Origin: Blautia sp. An81
GTDB lineage: Bacteria > Bacillota > Clostridia > Lachnospirales > Lachnospiraceae
NCBI RefSeq assembly: GCF_002161285.1
Contig: NZ_NFHH01000024.1
Coordinates: 1-57,951 of the forward strand
DNA: 57,951 nt
Direction of reading: 5' to 3'
Shown: positions 35,467-44,093 of the stretch, one piece after another
Layout: each line of letters begins with the position of its first letter
Numbering within the stretch: the first letter of the stretch is position 1
The notes under the pieces: generated by a model
The model's input: the letters and a program-made list of their open reading frames with translations, nothing else
Databases searched by the model: none
What the model was told of the DNA's origin: nothing
Program-made: the position numbers and the translations under genes

Positions 35467-35487
35467 CTGCCCGCCAGGGAATCATCA
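35467..35487 (+). repeat. partial duplication of the thiC 5' end in its own leader
   Basis: CTGCCCGCCAGGGAAT plus CATCA here repeats 35566-35586, which lies inside thiC (codons for AARQGII), with one mismatch in 21 bases. The leader copy sits in an open frame continuous with thiC and would encode TARQGII. Confidence 0.7.
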
Positions 35488-35540
35488 TTTTACTCACATC
35501 CTTCAGAAATTCTCCGGCAATATTTAATGGGAGGAAACCT

Positions 35541-36848
35541 ATGAGCTATACAACACAGATGGACGCTGCCCGCCAGGGAATTATCACCCCTCAGATGGAG
35601 GCAGTGGCAGAAAAGGAACAAATAAATGTCAGAGAGCTTCAGGCGCTGATGGCCCAGGGAAAGGCCGTGATTCCTGCCAACAAGCTCCATACCTGCCTGG
35701 AGCCTAATGCTATCGGCTCTATGCTGAAAACAAAAATCAATGTAAATCTTGGTACTTCCAGAGACTGGAAAGACCTGGATATGGAACTTGAAAAAGTAAA
35801 TGACGCAGTAAAAATGGGGGCAGAATCCATTATGGACCTTAGTTCCTTCGGTGATACCCAGAAATTCCGGAGAAAACTCACTGCCCAGTGCCCTGCAATC
35901 ATCGGAACTGTTCCTATCTACGATGCCGTTGTCTACTATCACAAACCCCTGAAGGAAATCACTTCCAAAGAATGGATTGATATTGTAGAGATGCATGCCA
36001 AAGACGGAGTGGACTTTATGACCATCCATGTAGGGATCAATAAAGCTACCGCCGGACGTTTCAAGAAAAATAAACGTCTTACTAATATCGTTTCCAGAGG
36101 AGGCTCCATTATCTTTGCCTGGATGGAGATGACCGGTGAAGAAAATCCTTTCTATGAGCACTACGACCATATCCTGGATATCTGCCGGGAATACGATGTA
36201 ACTCTGAGCCTGGGAGACGCCTGCAGACCTGGCTGCATTGCAGACGCAGGAGATATCTCTCAGATTGAAGAACTGGTAACTCTGGGAGAACTGACTAAAC
36301 GGGCCTGGGAAAAGGATGTCCAGGTAATCATTGAAGGACCGGGACATATGGCTCTGAATCAGATTGAGGCCAACATGAAAATACAGCAGACCATCTGTCA
36401 GGGAGCGCCTTTCTACGTACTGGGACCTCTGGTAACCGATATTGCTCCTGGATATGACCATATTACAGCCGCTATCGGCGGTGCTATTGCAGCAGCCAAC
36501 GGTGCCTCCTTCCTCTGCTATGTAACTCCGGCAGAACATTTGAGACTCCCTGATGTAAATGACGTAAAAGAAGGCATTATCGCTTCAAAGATCGCAGCCC
36601 ACGCTGCAGATATCGCAAAGGGTATTAAAGGAGCTGCCGACTGGGACCGTCAGATGAGCACAGCCCGAAAAAATCTGGACTGGGAAGAAATGTTCCGTCT
36701 GTCCATTGACCCTGAAAAGGCCAGACGCTACAGAGCTCAGGCAAAACCGGAAAAAGAAGACACCTGCAGTATGTGCGGCAACTTCTGTGCAGTAAAGAAC
36801 ATGAACCGTATCCTGGAAGGAGAAATCGTCAGCATCTACGACGAATGA
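35541..36848 (+). CDS. thiC: phosphomethylpyrimidine synthase
   Basis: A 435-residue radical-SAM enzyme turning aminoimidazole ribotide into the pyrimidine (HMP-P) of thiamine. Conserved pieces are [55 protein letters not shown] and the C-terminal cluster site [11 protein letters not shown] (C-x2-C-x4-C). ATG at 35541 with GGGAGG 6 bases upstream is chosen over a 50-codon longer frame that overlaps the leader terminator. This is the shorter bacterial form without the N-terminal ThiC-associated domain. It is alone; other thi genes are not in the window. Confidence 0.97.
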   Translation: MSYTTQMDAARQGIITPQMEAVAEKEQINVRELQALMAQGKAVIPANKLHTCLEPNAIGSMLKTKINVNLGTSRDWKDLDMELEKVNDAVKMGAESIMDLSSFGDTQKFRRKLTAQCPAIIGTVPIYDAVVYYHKPLKEITSKEWIDIVEMHAKDGVDFMTIHVGINKATAGRFKKNKRLTNIVSRGGSIIFAWMEMTGEENPFYEHYDHILDICREYDVTLSLGDACRPGCIADAGDISQIEELVTLGELTKRAWEKDVQVIIEGPGHMALNQIEANMKIQQTICQGAPFYVLGPLVTDIAPGYDHITAAIGGAIAAANGASFLCYVTPAEHLRLPDVNDVKEGIIASKIAAHAADIAKGIKGAADWDRQMSTARKNLDWEEMFRLSIDPEKARRYRAQAKPEKEDTCSMCGNFCAVKNMNRILEGEIVSIYDE

Positions 36849-36862
36849 TCTTTCAGTAAAAA

Positions 36863-36934
36863 GAGCTGTCACATTAGACATATATCAGGAATAAAATGTA
36901 TAAATATTCTCGACTCTATCTAATGCGACAGCTC
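36863..36934. repeat. palindromic dispersed repeat, family 1, copy B
   Basis: Ends GAGCTGTC.CATTAGA are complementary over 16 bases with one mismatch around a 40-base interior. The whole 69-base core aligns with 5987-6055. It fills the gap between the convergent thiC and dnaB genes, touches the dnaB stop codon, and probably terminates both transcripts. Confidence 0.85.
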
Positions 36935-38263
36935 TTATTTTTTCATATTCACAAACTTCGTATAATTTGGCATCCATACCAGGTTTACCGTACCGATAGG
37001 ACCATTTCTCTGTTTTGCGATGATGATCTCTGCAATATTCTTATTTTCAGAGTCTTTATTATAATAATCATCACGATAGATAAACATGACCACATCGGCA
37101 TCCTGCTCGATAGCTCCTGACTCTCTCAGGTCGGAAAGCATAGGTCTGTGATCAGGCCGCTGTTCCACTGCACGGCTCAGCTGTGACAGAGCAACTACAG
37201 GAACATTTAATTCTCTGGCAAGGGCTTTCAGGGAACGGGATATATCTGAAATTTCCTGCTGCCTGGACTCGCTTCTTCCGCTGCCAGTCATCAGCTGGAG
37301 ATAATCGATAAAGATAATACCCAGATTATGCTCCATTTTATATTTTCTGCACTTAGATCTCAGCTCTGAAATAGAAATGCCCGGCTTATCATCAATGATC
37401 AGATTGGAATTTCCGATAACATTTGCCCCTTCTATCAGCTTGGCCCATTCTTCATCCTCCAGGTTTCCTGTACGGATATTCTGAGAATCCACCTTGGACT
37501 CCAGGGCCAGAAGACGGTTTACCAGCTGTTCCTTAGACATCTCCAGACTGAAGATGGCAGCGGTTACATTGTTGTGAAAAGCCATATACTGGGCAATGTT
37601 CAGGACAAAAGCCGTCTTTCCCATAGAAGGCCTCGCCGCTACCAGTATAAGGTCTGAGGGCTGAAATCCGGAGGTCTTATAATCCAGATCGATAAACCCG
37701 GTGGGAATTCCCGTAACACTTCCCTGATTTCTGGAAGCCTTCTCAATTTTTTCTATGGCGTTCAGCACCACCTGGCGGATAGGCACATATTCCTGGCTTC
37801 CCCTGTTCTGGACCAGGTCAAAAATTTTTTTCTCCGTAACTTCCAGAATATCCTGTGTCTTTTCTTTTCCCAGATAACAGGCGTTGCTGATTTCCTCCGT
37901 GGTTTTGATCAGCTTTCGCAGCATAGCTTTCTCTGCCACGATTTCTGCATAGTATTTTACATTTGCCGAGGTAGGCACTGCGGAAAGAAGGTCCCGCACA
38001 AATTCCATGCTGGAGATTTCCGGCGGCAGGTCTTTCTCTTTCAGTCTCTCCTGAAGGGTTACCAGATCTACCGCTTTTCCCTCATCATGGAGCTCTACCA
38101 TAGCCTCAAATACTATCCCGTACTGCTGCTGGTAGAAATCTGCCCCGGTTATGATCTCTGAGGCTTCGATAATAGCATCTCTGCTCATGATCATAGAACC
38201 GATGACCGATTGCTCCGCTTCCATACTGTGGGGCAGTATCCTTTTCATCAATGCCTCTTCCAT
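36935..38263 (-). CDS. dnaB: replicative DNA helicase DnaB
   Basis: A 442-residue hexameric helicase. The N-terminal domain begins MEEALMKRILPHSMEAEQSV. The RecA-like C-terminal domain has Walker A ARPSMGKTAF (near 215) and the LGIIFIDYLQLM Walker B, then LSQLSRAVEQRPDHRPMLSD and ESGAIEQDADVV. No intein is present. ATG at 38263 is used; ATG at 38248 is an alternative. It follows rplI and gdpP in the common Firmicutes order gdpP-rplI-dnaB. Confidence 0.97.
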   Translation of the reverse strand: MEEALMKRILPHSMEAEQSVIGSMIMSRDAIIEASEIITGADFYQQQYGIVFEAMVELHDEGKAVDLVTLQERLKEKDLPPEISSMEFVRDLLSAVPTSANVKYYAEIVAEKAMLRKLIKTTEEISNACYLGKEKTQDILEVTEKKIFDLVQNRGSQEYVPIRQVVLNAIEKIEKASRNQGSVTGIPTGFIDLDYKTSGFQPSDLILVAARPSMGKTAFVLNIAQYMAFHNNVTAAIFSLEMSKEQLVNRLLALESKVDSQNIRTGNLEDEEWAKLIEGANVIGNSNLIIDDKPGISISELRSKCRKYKMEHNLGIIFIDYLQLMTGSGRSESRQQEISDISRSLKALARELNVPVVALSQLSRAVEQRPDHRPMLSDLRESGAIEQDADVVMFIYRDDYYNKDSENKNIAEIIIAKQRNGPIGTVNLVWMPNYTKFVNMKK

Positions 38264-38326
38264 ACTGAGGAAACTCCCTTCTAGCGTAACTCCATATTCT
38301 CAGTCAGACAATAACTTGTCCGCCCA

Positions 38327-38773
38327 TTAAGCTTCTCTGACAACCACTTTTAACTGTGCAGTTACTTTAGGATGGAGCTTTACAGGTACCATGGTAGTTC
38401 CCAGTTCCTTGATCGGAGACGGAAGCTGCATTTTCTTTTTATCAATATCGTAGCCCAGCTGTTCCTTAGCGGCTTCTGCGATTTCTTTTGTAGACACAGA
38501 GCCAAAGGTCCTGCCATTCTCTCCTACTTTAATACTTACCGTTACTTCTTTTGTCTCCAGCTCTGTTTTAAAGGCTTTGGCAGCCTCCAGATTTTCTTTT
38601 GCCACCTTCTCTTCGTGGGCTTTCTGGAGTTTCAGTTCATTAATGTTCTTCGGTGTTGCCTCCACTGCCAGTTTTTTTGGAAACAGCATATTTCTGGCAT
38701 AGCCGTCGCTTACATTTACAATGTCCCCCTTTTTTCCATGGGACTTTACATCTTCGATTAAAATTACTTTCAT
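38327..38773 (-). CDS. rplI: 50S ribosomal protein L9
   Basis: A 148-residue L9 with the N-terminal RNA-binding signature [20 protein letters not shown], the connecting helix, and the C-terminal domain. The start ATG overlaps the gdpP stop by 4 bases. Confidence 0.97.
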   Translation of the reverse strand: MKVILIEDVKSHGKKGDIVNVSDGYARNMLFPKKLAVEATPKNINELKLQKAHEEKVAKENLEAAKAFKTELETKEVTVSIKVGENGRTFGSVSTKEIAEAAKEQLGYDIDKKKMQLPSPIKELGTTMVPVKLHPKVTAQLKVVVREA

Positions 38774-40815
38774 ATCTCTATGTCTCCTTCGTGAATCATC
38801 TGGTCAAGAGTCTCTTTTAACTGAGCGATTGCTTCTTCCACTGTAGCTCCCGGAAGCTGAGCGCCTGCCATATTGATATGGCCGCCTCCGCCCATCCGTT
38901 CCATGACAAGCTGTACATTTATCTCATCAATGGCCCTGGCGCTGATAAAAATCTTATTCTGATAATCTGTCAGAACAAAAGTTGCTTTCACACTGTCGAT
39001 GTTCAGCAGTTCATTGGCCGCCTGTGAAGCGACAACTGTAGGACTGTCCACGCCCTCTGTAGGGCAGACAGCTATGGCAAAACATCCCTTGTAGGTTTCT
39101 ACATGGCGGATAGCCTCTGCCTTTGCCCGGTAAGACTGGAGATCATCCCGGAACATCTTCCTTACTCTGGTTACATCGGCACCGCATCTTCTCAGAAAGG
39201 CAGCAGCTTCAAAAGTACGCACCCCTGTTTTGGAAGTAAAATTGTTGGTGTCAATAATAATTCCTGAATACAGGGCGTCTGCCTCTATGTTGTAAATCCG
39301 TATGTCATCCGAGAAATACTGAAGGATTTCCGCAACCATCTCGCAGGCTGAGGAAGCGTAGGGCTCAATATAAGAAAGCACTGCATTCTGGATTACTTCA
39401 CTTCCCTGTCTGTGATGGTCAAGGACTACAATGGTCTTGCTCATGTGGAGAAGGTCTTCACACTCTGTGTAGCTGGGCTTATTGGTGTCTACCACCACCA
39501 CTACTGTATTGTCATCTACAATATCTCTGGCCTCATCGCTGCTGATGAACATATTTTCATCATAATCCGGATTATCCTTGAAAGTCTGAATGATGGGACG
39601 CACAGACATAGTAGGATTATTTACAACGATGTGGGTTTTCTTATTCAAGGACTTAGCTGCCCGGTAAATACCAATGCCGGCACCTATGGAATCCACATCA
39701 GGGATCTTATGTCCCATAACCACTACCTTATCCTTGCTCACCATAAATTCTCGGAGGGCATGGGCTTTTACACGGGCCTTTACACGGGTGCTCTTGCCCA
39801 TCTGCTGAGATTTACCACCGAAATAAGTCATCTGATCCCGGTCCTTGATCACCACCTGGTCACCGCCGCGCCCCAGAGCCAGGTCAATGGCAATACGGGC
39901 ATATTCGTAATTCTGGGAGTAACTGGGGGCGTTAATGCCAATACCGATGCTGATGGTCACCGCCATGTCATTTCCTATATTGACAGTCTTTACATCCTCC
40001 AGGATATTAAACCGTTTTTTCTTTAACTCTTCCAGAGAGCGCTGACGCATTACAAGAATAAACTTGTCTTTTTCCAGCTTTTTGATCAGCCCATCCACCT
40101 CGCCGAAATATTTGTTCAGCTTTCTCTCGATTAAAGCTACCAGAAGAGAACGCCTTACTTCTTCCACACTGTTAAGGGCTTCTTCGTAATTGTCCAGATA
40201 CAGAAGGCCTGTAACCAGCTTTTCATCTTCTTTCTGGCGGATATACTGATTCAGCTCTGTCTCATCAAAGAGATACAGGGCAGTAAGATCATTATTTCCC
40301 TCAGGCTCTACCAGTCCGGATTCCTCCAGCAGACGCTGAATAGATATAGGCCGCATAACTGCCCGGTAATCTTTTTCTTCATACTGGAAAGTCACCTCTG
40401 CCTCCCGCTCTGTAGGCAGTTTGTCCTTGGTCAGCTCCGGAAACAGATTGGTCACTGACTTCCGGTACCTCCGATTTTTTCCTGAAAGGGCCGCAAAAGC
40501 GTCATTCATCCACAGGATTTTTCCATTATAATCCAACAGTGCATAGGGTACGATGAATTCCTTCAGCAAGGTTTTCTGAACTTGCCCATATTGGGTGGCG
40601 AAGGAGATCAATTCGTTCATAATGACTGCTCTGCTGTGAAAATACAGAAAAACCACAATTAAAACATATGCCGCAACAAAAATGCTTACCAGTCCTCCGG
40701 CTTTCCTGTCAACTGTAAACACCAGAATGTCCATGAACACCAGCAAAACCGTCAGTATCATAGGCCACTGCATGTAAAATTTCAGCTGACCTTTAATCTT
40801 TATTTTTCCGTCCAT
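38770..40815 (-). CDS. gdpP: cyclic-di-AMP phosphodiesterase GdpP
   Basis: A 681-residue membrane phosphodiesterase that cleaves c-di-AMP and so influences wall and osmotic homeostasis. Two membrane helices (about 13-30 and 38-58) are followed by a PAS domain ([20 protein letters not shown]) and a degenerate GGDEF domain ([13 protein letters not shown]). The DHH/DHHA1 unit has [36 protein letters not shown] and [16 protein letters not shown] at 40813-40815 with AGGTGA upstream is used rather than a start six codons earlier. Confidence 0.95.
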   Translation of the reverse strand: MDGKIKIKGQLKFYMQWPMILTVLLVFMDILVFTVDRKAGGLVSIFVAAYVLIVVFLYFHSRAVIMNELISFATQYGQVQKTLLKEFIVPYALLDYNGKILWMNDAFAALSGKNRRYRKSVTNLFPELTKDKLPTEREAEVTFQYEEKDYRAVMRPISIQRLLEESGLVEPEGNNDLTALYLFDETELNQYIRQKEDEKLVTGLLYLDNYEEALNSVEEVRRSLLVALIERKLNKYFGEVDGLIKKLEKDKFILVMRQRSLEELKKKRFNILEDVKTVNIGNDMAVTISIGIGINAPSYSQNYEYARIAIDLALGRGGDQVVIKDRDQMTYFGGKSQQMGKSTRVKARVKAHALREFMVSKDKVVVMGHKIPDVDSIGAGIGIYRAAKSLNKKTHIVVNNPTMSVRPIIQTFKDNPDYDENMFISSDEARDIVDDNTVVVVVDTNKPSYTECEDLLHMSKTIVVLDHHRQGSEVIQNAVLSYIEPYASSACEMVAEILQYFSDDIRIYNIEADALYSGIIIDTNNFTSKTGVRTFEAAAFLRRCGADVTRVRKMFRDDLQSYRAKAEAIRHVETYKGCFAIAVCPTEGVDSPTVVASQAANELLNIDSVKATFVLTDYQNKIFISARAIDEINVQLVMERMGGGGHINMAGAQLPGATVEEAIAQLKETLDQMIHEGDIEI

Positions 40816-40879
40816 AACTTCACCTGCATGCATATTAAAATGCGATTTAACAGTCCTCCATTAATAGATATTCTGATAT

Positions 40880-40908
40880 ATTATACCATTATTTTAATAA
40901 CAGCACAA
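40880..40908 (-). promoter_or_regulatory. promoter of gdpP-rplI-dnaB
   Basis: On the minus strand, TTGTGC (40903-40908) and TATAAT (40880-40885) are 17 bases apart, about 65 bases before gdpP. Confidence 0.72.
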
Positions 40909-40964
40909 CTTTTAATTTACCTGTGGAATACTCCCCTGCCGCGTGTGCATCACCCCGGGAAGAC

Positions 40965-41012
40965 TTTTTTATCCTATAGGGCAGTCCAGAGGACTTTCCT
41001 ATAGGATAAAAA
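40965..41012. repeat. dispersed repeat, family 2, full copy
   Basis: Left arm (40967-40987, TTTTATCCTATAGGGCAGTC + C) and right arm (40991-41011, GGACTTTCCTATAGGATAAA + A) are complementary except for two positions, with a 3-base loop. Partial copies occur at 19631-19651 and 34560-34594. Confidence 0.75.
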
Positions 41013-41014
41013 TA

Positions 41015-41040
41015 AGGCGCGCTGCTCAAGCAGCACGCCT
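41015..41040 (-). terminator. terminator of the rpsF-ssb-rpsR operon
   Basis: AGGCGTGCTGCT and AGCAGCGCGCCT pair (minus strand, one G.U), with TTATTTTT following; 11 bases after the rpsR stop. Confidence 0.93.
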
Positions 41041-41051
41041 CGCATTTTTAA

Positions 41052-41315
41052 TTAGTCCTGTACATAAGGCATGATAGCCATATGTCTTGCTCTCTTGATT
41101 TCTACAGTCAGAGCTCTCTGATGCTTTGCACAGTTTCCTGTGATTCTTCTGGGAAGGATTTTTCCTCTCTCAGAAACGTATCTTTTTAATTTATTTGCAT
41201 CCTTGTAGCTGATCTCGTTGTTTTCCTGTCCGCAGAATACACAAACTTTTTTTCTTCTGCGTCCTCCTCTTCTCTTCATTGGAGAATCTGGTCTATTACC
41301 TTTTTCGTAAGCCAT
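41052..41315 (-). CDS. rpsR: 30S ribosomal protein S18
   Basis: An 87-residue S18 ([57 protein letters not shown]). The CVFC pair marks the zinc-binding type of S18. Third gene of rpsF-ssb-rpsR. Confidence 0.97.
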   Translation of the reverse strand: MAYEKGNRPDSPMKRRGGRRRKKVCVFCGQENNEISYKDANKLKRYVSERGKILPRRITGNCAKHQRALTVEIKRARHMAIMPYVQD

Positions 41316-41346
41316 GGTCTTTACCTCCTATCAATATTGGCCGCTC

Positions 41347-41802
41347 TTAGCTGAAGGGCAGCTCCTCGTCAATTCCATCAGGAATGTTCATAAACCCATC
41401 TGCTGACGCGGCACTGGGAGAAGGTGCTTCATAAGGTGTCGGCGCTCCTGCGGGTGCACGTCCCACATGGCTGTCGCTTACAGCCTTGCTCTCTGCAAAT
41501 TCCTGCTCCTCCACTACCACATCTGTGGTATAGACTTTGTTTCCATCACGGTTAGTATAGCTGCCGGTCTGGATACGTCCTGTTACCAGGATCTTGATTC
41601 CCTGACGGAAATATTTTTCTGCAAACTCTGCCTGTCTTCCAAAAGCTACACAGCCGATAAAATCAGCCGTAGCCTCTCCGTCTCTTTTAAAACGACGGTC
41701 AACAGCCAGCGTATATCTTGCAACTGCTGTTGCGTTGTCTCCTGCGGAATATCTCACCTCAGGATCTCTTGTTAAACGACCCATTAAAATTACTTTATTC
41801 AT
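41347..41802 (-). CDS. ssb: single-stranded DNA-binding protein
   Basis: A 151-residue SSB with OB fold MNKVILMGRLTRDPEVRYSA and KILVTGRIQTGSYTNRDGNK. A Ser/Pro/Ala-rich linker and the acidic tip EELPFS (near-consensus DDLPF partner-binding tail) follow. It acts in replication and repair and lies in its usual place between rpsF and rpsR. Confidence 0.97.
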   Translation of the reverse strand: MNKVILMGRLTRDPEVRYSAGDNATAVARYTLAVDRRFKRDGEATADFIGCVAFGRQAEFAEKYFRQGIKILVTGRIQTGSYTNRDGNKVYTTDVVVEEQEFAESKAVSDSHVGRAPAGAPTPYEAPSPSAASADGFMNIPDGIDEELPFS

Positions 41803-41882
41803 ATCATCACCTCATATAATACTTAAACATACGTTATTCAGAATCAGTAATTTTAAATGGATTCTGATATGCGGTCTGCGGA

Positions 41883-42170
41883 TTACGCCTCTTTTTTCAC
41901 AACTAAATATCTTAATACATTATCCATAATGCGGACATGACGCTCGATTTCAGCAGGTGCTGTAGCGTCAGCCTCAAACTGGATGAAGTAGTAATATCCC
42001 TCGCGCATTTTCTGGATCTCGTAAGCTAATCTTTTCTTGCCCCATTCTTCAACTTCTGTGATGTTTCCGTTGTAGCGGGTGATATAGCCTTTTGCTTTTT
42101 CTACTACTGCCGCACGAGCTTCATCTTCCAGCTTTGCATTAACGACTAATGCTAATTCGTATTTGTTCAT
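41883..42170 (-). CDS. rpsF: 30S ribosomal protein S6
   Basis: A 95-residue S6 (MNKYELALVVNAKLEDEAR; EVEEWGKKRLAYEIQKMREG; YYYFIQF). AAGGAGG precedes the ATG. First gene of the operon, 80 bases before ssb. Confidence 0.97.
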   Translation of the reverse strand: MNKYELALVVNAKLEDEARAAVVEKAKGYITRYNGNITEVEEWGKKRLAYEIQKMREGYYYFIQFEADATAPAEIERHVRIMDNVLRYLVVKKEA

Positions 42171-42183
42171 GCTTGTTGTACCT

Positions 42184-42276
42184 CCTTTTGGTCTTTTGGC
42201 CCCCTGATCAGGTCAGGGAACAAGGATTGCAGAACGTGTCGGGAAACACTATTCTGTCCTGAAATAATATATCACG
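42184..42276 (-). promoter_or_regulatory. rpsF leader, possible S6:S18-binding structure
   Basis: The roughly 105-base untranslated leader contains a TTCCCTGACC..GATCAGGG..A stem and a CCGACACG element at about 42235-42242. Many Firmicutes have an S6:S18 autoregulatory leader with a CCGA motif here; the match is suggestive only. Confidence 0.4.
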
Positions 42277-42283
42277 GTTGCTT

Positions 42284-42312
42284 ATTCTAACATAAAACCA
42301 AAGGATATTCAA
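42284..42312 (-). promoter_or_regulatory. promoter of the rpsF operon
   Basis: On the minus strand, TTGAAT (42307-42312) and TAGAAT (42284-42289) are 17 bases apart, overlapping the stop codon of the DUF951 gene. Confidence 0.82.
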
Positions 42313-42497
42313 GCCTTTTTTTTCAATTCTCTGGCACTTTTTTCCACGGCTTTCCTGGCGATCATGATCTGATGACCACAGCCCATGCATTTCAGCCTGA
42401 AATCCGCTCCCACTCTCAGAATCTCCCATTCACTGCTTCCACAGGGATGCTGTTTTTTTAATCTGACAATATCCCCTACTTCATAATCAAATTTCAT
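42309..42497 (-). CDS. DUF951 family protein
   Basis: A 62-residue DUF951 protein: MKFDYEVGDIVRLKKQHPCG, then WEILRVGADFRLKCMGCGHQ. It has a conserved KKxHPCG start and a C-x2-C pair, suggesting a small nucleic-acid- or zinc-binding protein; function not established. ATG at 42495-42497 with GAGGA upstream. Commonly found just upstream of rpsF in Clostridia, as here. Confidence 0.9.
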   Translation of the reverse strand: MKFDYEVGDIVRLKKQHPCGSSEWEILRVGADFRLKCMGCGHQIMIARKAVEKSARELKKKA

Positions 42498-42510
42498 ATT
42501 CTTTTCCTCA

Positions 42511-43236
42511 TCACTCCTGTATCTGTGCAAAAACTTCCCCTATGGGCTGGCTGATCAGAAGTTCAGCCATATTATCCCGGGGTGTTGGATCTCTGTTTAT
42601 GACTACCAGATGGTCTCCTCTGAAATAATCAATAAGAGAAGCTGCCGGATATACGGACAGCGAAGTTCCACCGATGATCAATATTTCCGCCTGGGAAATC
42701 GCCCTGACAGATTCCTGGAGCACATCAGAATCCAGAGCTTCTTCATAAAGGACCACATCTGGTTTGATGATCCCTCCGCACTTTTCACATCTGGGCACTC
42801 CCTGGGTACTTTTTATATACTCAATATCATAAGATTTCCCGCATTTCATACAATGGTTTCTATAAACACTTCCGTGAAGTTCCAGAACCTTTCTGCTTCC
42901 TGCCATCTGATGGAGATTATCAATATTCTGGGTAACAACCGCCTTCAGCTTTCCCGCTTTTTCCAATGCAGCCAGTTTTTTATGAGCTTCATTGGGCTGG
43001 GCTTCACAAAGCATTTTTGTCCTGTAAAAACGATAAAATTCTTCCGGATTTTTCATAAAGAAACTATGGCTCAAAATCACCTCAGGAGGATAATCCCACT
43101 GCTGATGGTACAAGCCGTCTACACTCCGAAAATCTGGTATCCCACTTTCTGTGGAAACACCGGCTCCACCGAAAAACACAATATTTTCACTTTCAGAAAT
43201 CATTTTCTGCAGTCTTTCCACTGCTTCATCTCTCAT
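42511..43236 (-). CDS. NAD-dependent protein deacylase, SIR2 family
   Basis: A 241-residue bacterial sirtuin. NAD-binding motifs are FFGGAGVSTESGIPDFRS and VVTQNIDNLHQMAGS; the catalytic His is in VLELHGSVYRNHC. The structural zinc site is C-x2-C ... C-x2-C (HCMKCGKSY, PRCEKCGGII), and VVLYEEALD and IIGGTSLSVYPAA complete the fold. ATG at 43236 is chosen because AGGAGG is 7 bases upstream; an ATG two codons earlier is too close. Confidence 0.95.
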   Translation of the reverse strand: MRDEAVERLQKMISESENIVFFGGAGVSTESGIPDFRSVDGLYHQQWDYPPEVILSHSFFMKNPEEFYRFYRTKMLCEAQPNEAHKKLAALEKAGKLKAVVTQNIDNLHQMAGSRKVLELHGSVYRNHCMKCGKSYDIEYIKSTQGVPRCEKCGGIIKPDVVLYEEALDSDVLQESVRAISQAEILIIGGTSLSVYPAASLIDYFRGDHLVVINRDPTPRDNMAELLISQPIGEVFAQIQE

Positions 43237-43278
43237 GCTCATCCCTCCTGGTCTGAAATCTTTCTCCCTGTTTTACGT

Positions 43279-44061
43279 CTAATACTCTCCTTCTCTTTTT
43301 GCCTGTACTACAAAACGGGTGGCGTCATTTCCTGTGCAGGTAGAGAGCGTAATAATCTTGTCTTCCTTTGTCACTTCTACTCCAAAGTCTACCAGAGACT
43401 GGGCTTTCATATTTGCCAGATACTGTTCAAACTGCTGGTCCGGTCCTGAAAACAGAGTATATACTTCTCCGGCTGCATCTACTACATGGCTGGAAAAAAT
43501 CTCATACCGATAATTCTTATCCGGAGTGCATATCCAGACATAATGGCCTGGAAGAGATTCCTGACTCTGGAAATATTTTCTGAGAAGGCCGAACATGGAG
43601 CCGTTCCTCATATTATGTCCATAGATAATAGTGTTGCAGTCCTGGAAGTCACTGCTGTTAGTATACTCAATGAAGATAGAACCTGCAGAATTATAGTTTC
43701 CTTCAAAGGTATGATGGAGATAGTAATCATTGTCTGTTCCCTGTACCACCGGATAGCTGATTTCCGTACCTTCAATCTGAATCCATGCGATGATATCAGG
43801 ATTTATCCCTTTCAGGCTCTCCCAGTCCACAGTGGGAGGCACCGGCTGTTCTGCCTGTTCTCCTTCTGTACCCTCCTGGTCACTGGTATCTTCCTGTACA
43901 TACTCCCGGATACGGTCATACTCCTGGGTTCCTTTTTGATATTCCAGAAAAATCCCTCCCAGCTGTACCGCTGAAAACACAAATACGCAGGCAGCTATGA
44001 TCAATATGATATATCGCAGAATGTCACCTGCTGTCTTTCTTTTTTTCTTAGTCTTGCTCAT
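43279..44061 (-). CDS. srtB: class B sortase
   Basis: A 260-residue membrane transpeptidase. A basic head and one membrane helix (about 15-37) are followed by an acidic spacer (EDTSDQEGTEGEQAEQ). The catalytic residues lie in TIIYGHNM (His), ITLSTCTG (Cys) and DATRFVVQ (Arg). Class B is indicated by the WESLKGINPDIIAWIQIEG opening and the helix before the Cys. Class B enzymes usually anchor heme-uptake or pilin-type substrates. No protein with an LPxTG-like tail is encoded in this window, so its substrate lies elsewhere. Confidence 0.93.
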   Translation of the reverse strand: MSKTKKKRKTAGDILRYIILIIAACVFVFSAVQLGGIFLEYQKGTQEYDRIREYVQEDTSDQEGTEGEQAEQPVPPTVDWESLKGINPDIIAWIQIEGTEISYPVVQGTDNDYYLHHTFEGNYNSAGSIFIEYTNSSDFQDCNTIIYGHNMRNGSMFGLLRKYFQSQESLPGHYVWICTPDKNYRYEIFSSHVVDAAGEVYTLFSGPDQQFEQYLANMKAQSLVDFGVEVTKEDKIITLSTCTGNDATRFVVQAKREGEY

Positions 44062-44093
44062 GTTCCGCTCCCGTTCAGGACCATCCCCTGTTT

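Noticed and set aside
36863-36934. Simple terminator shared by thiC and dnaB
   Set aside because: Termination is likely, but the match to 5987-6055 extends through the loop, so a terminator alone does not explain it.
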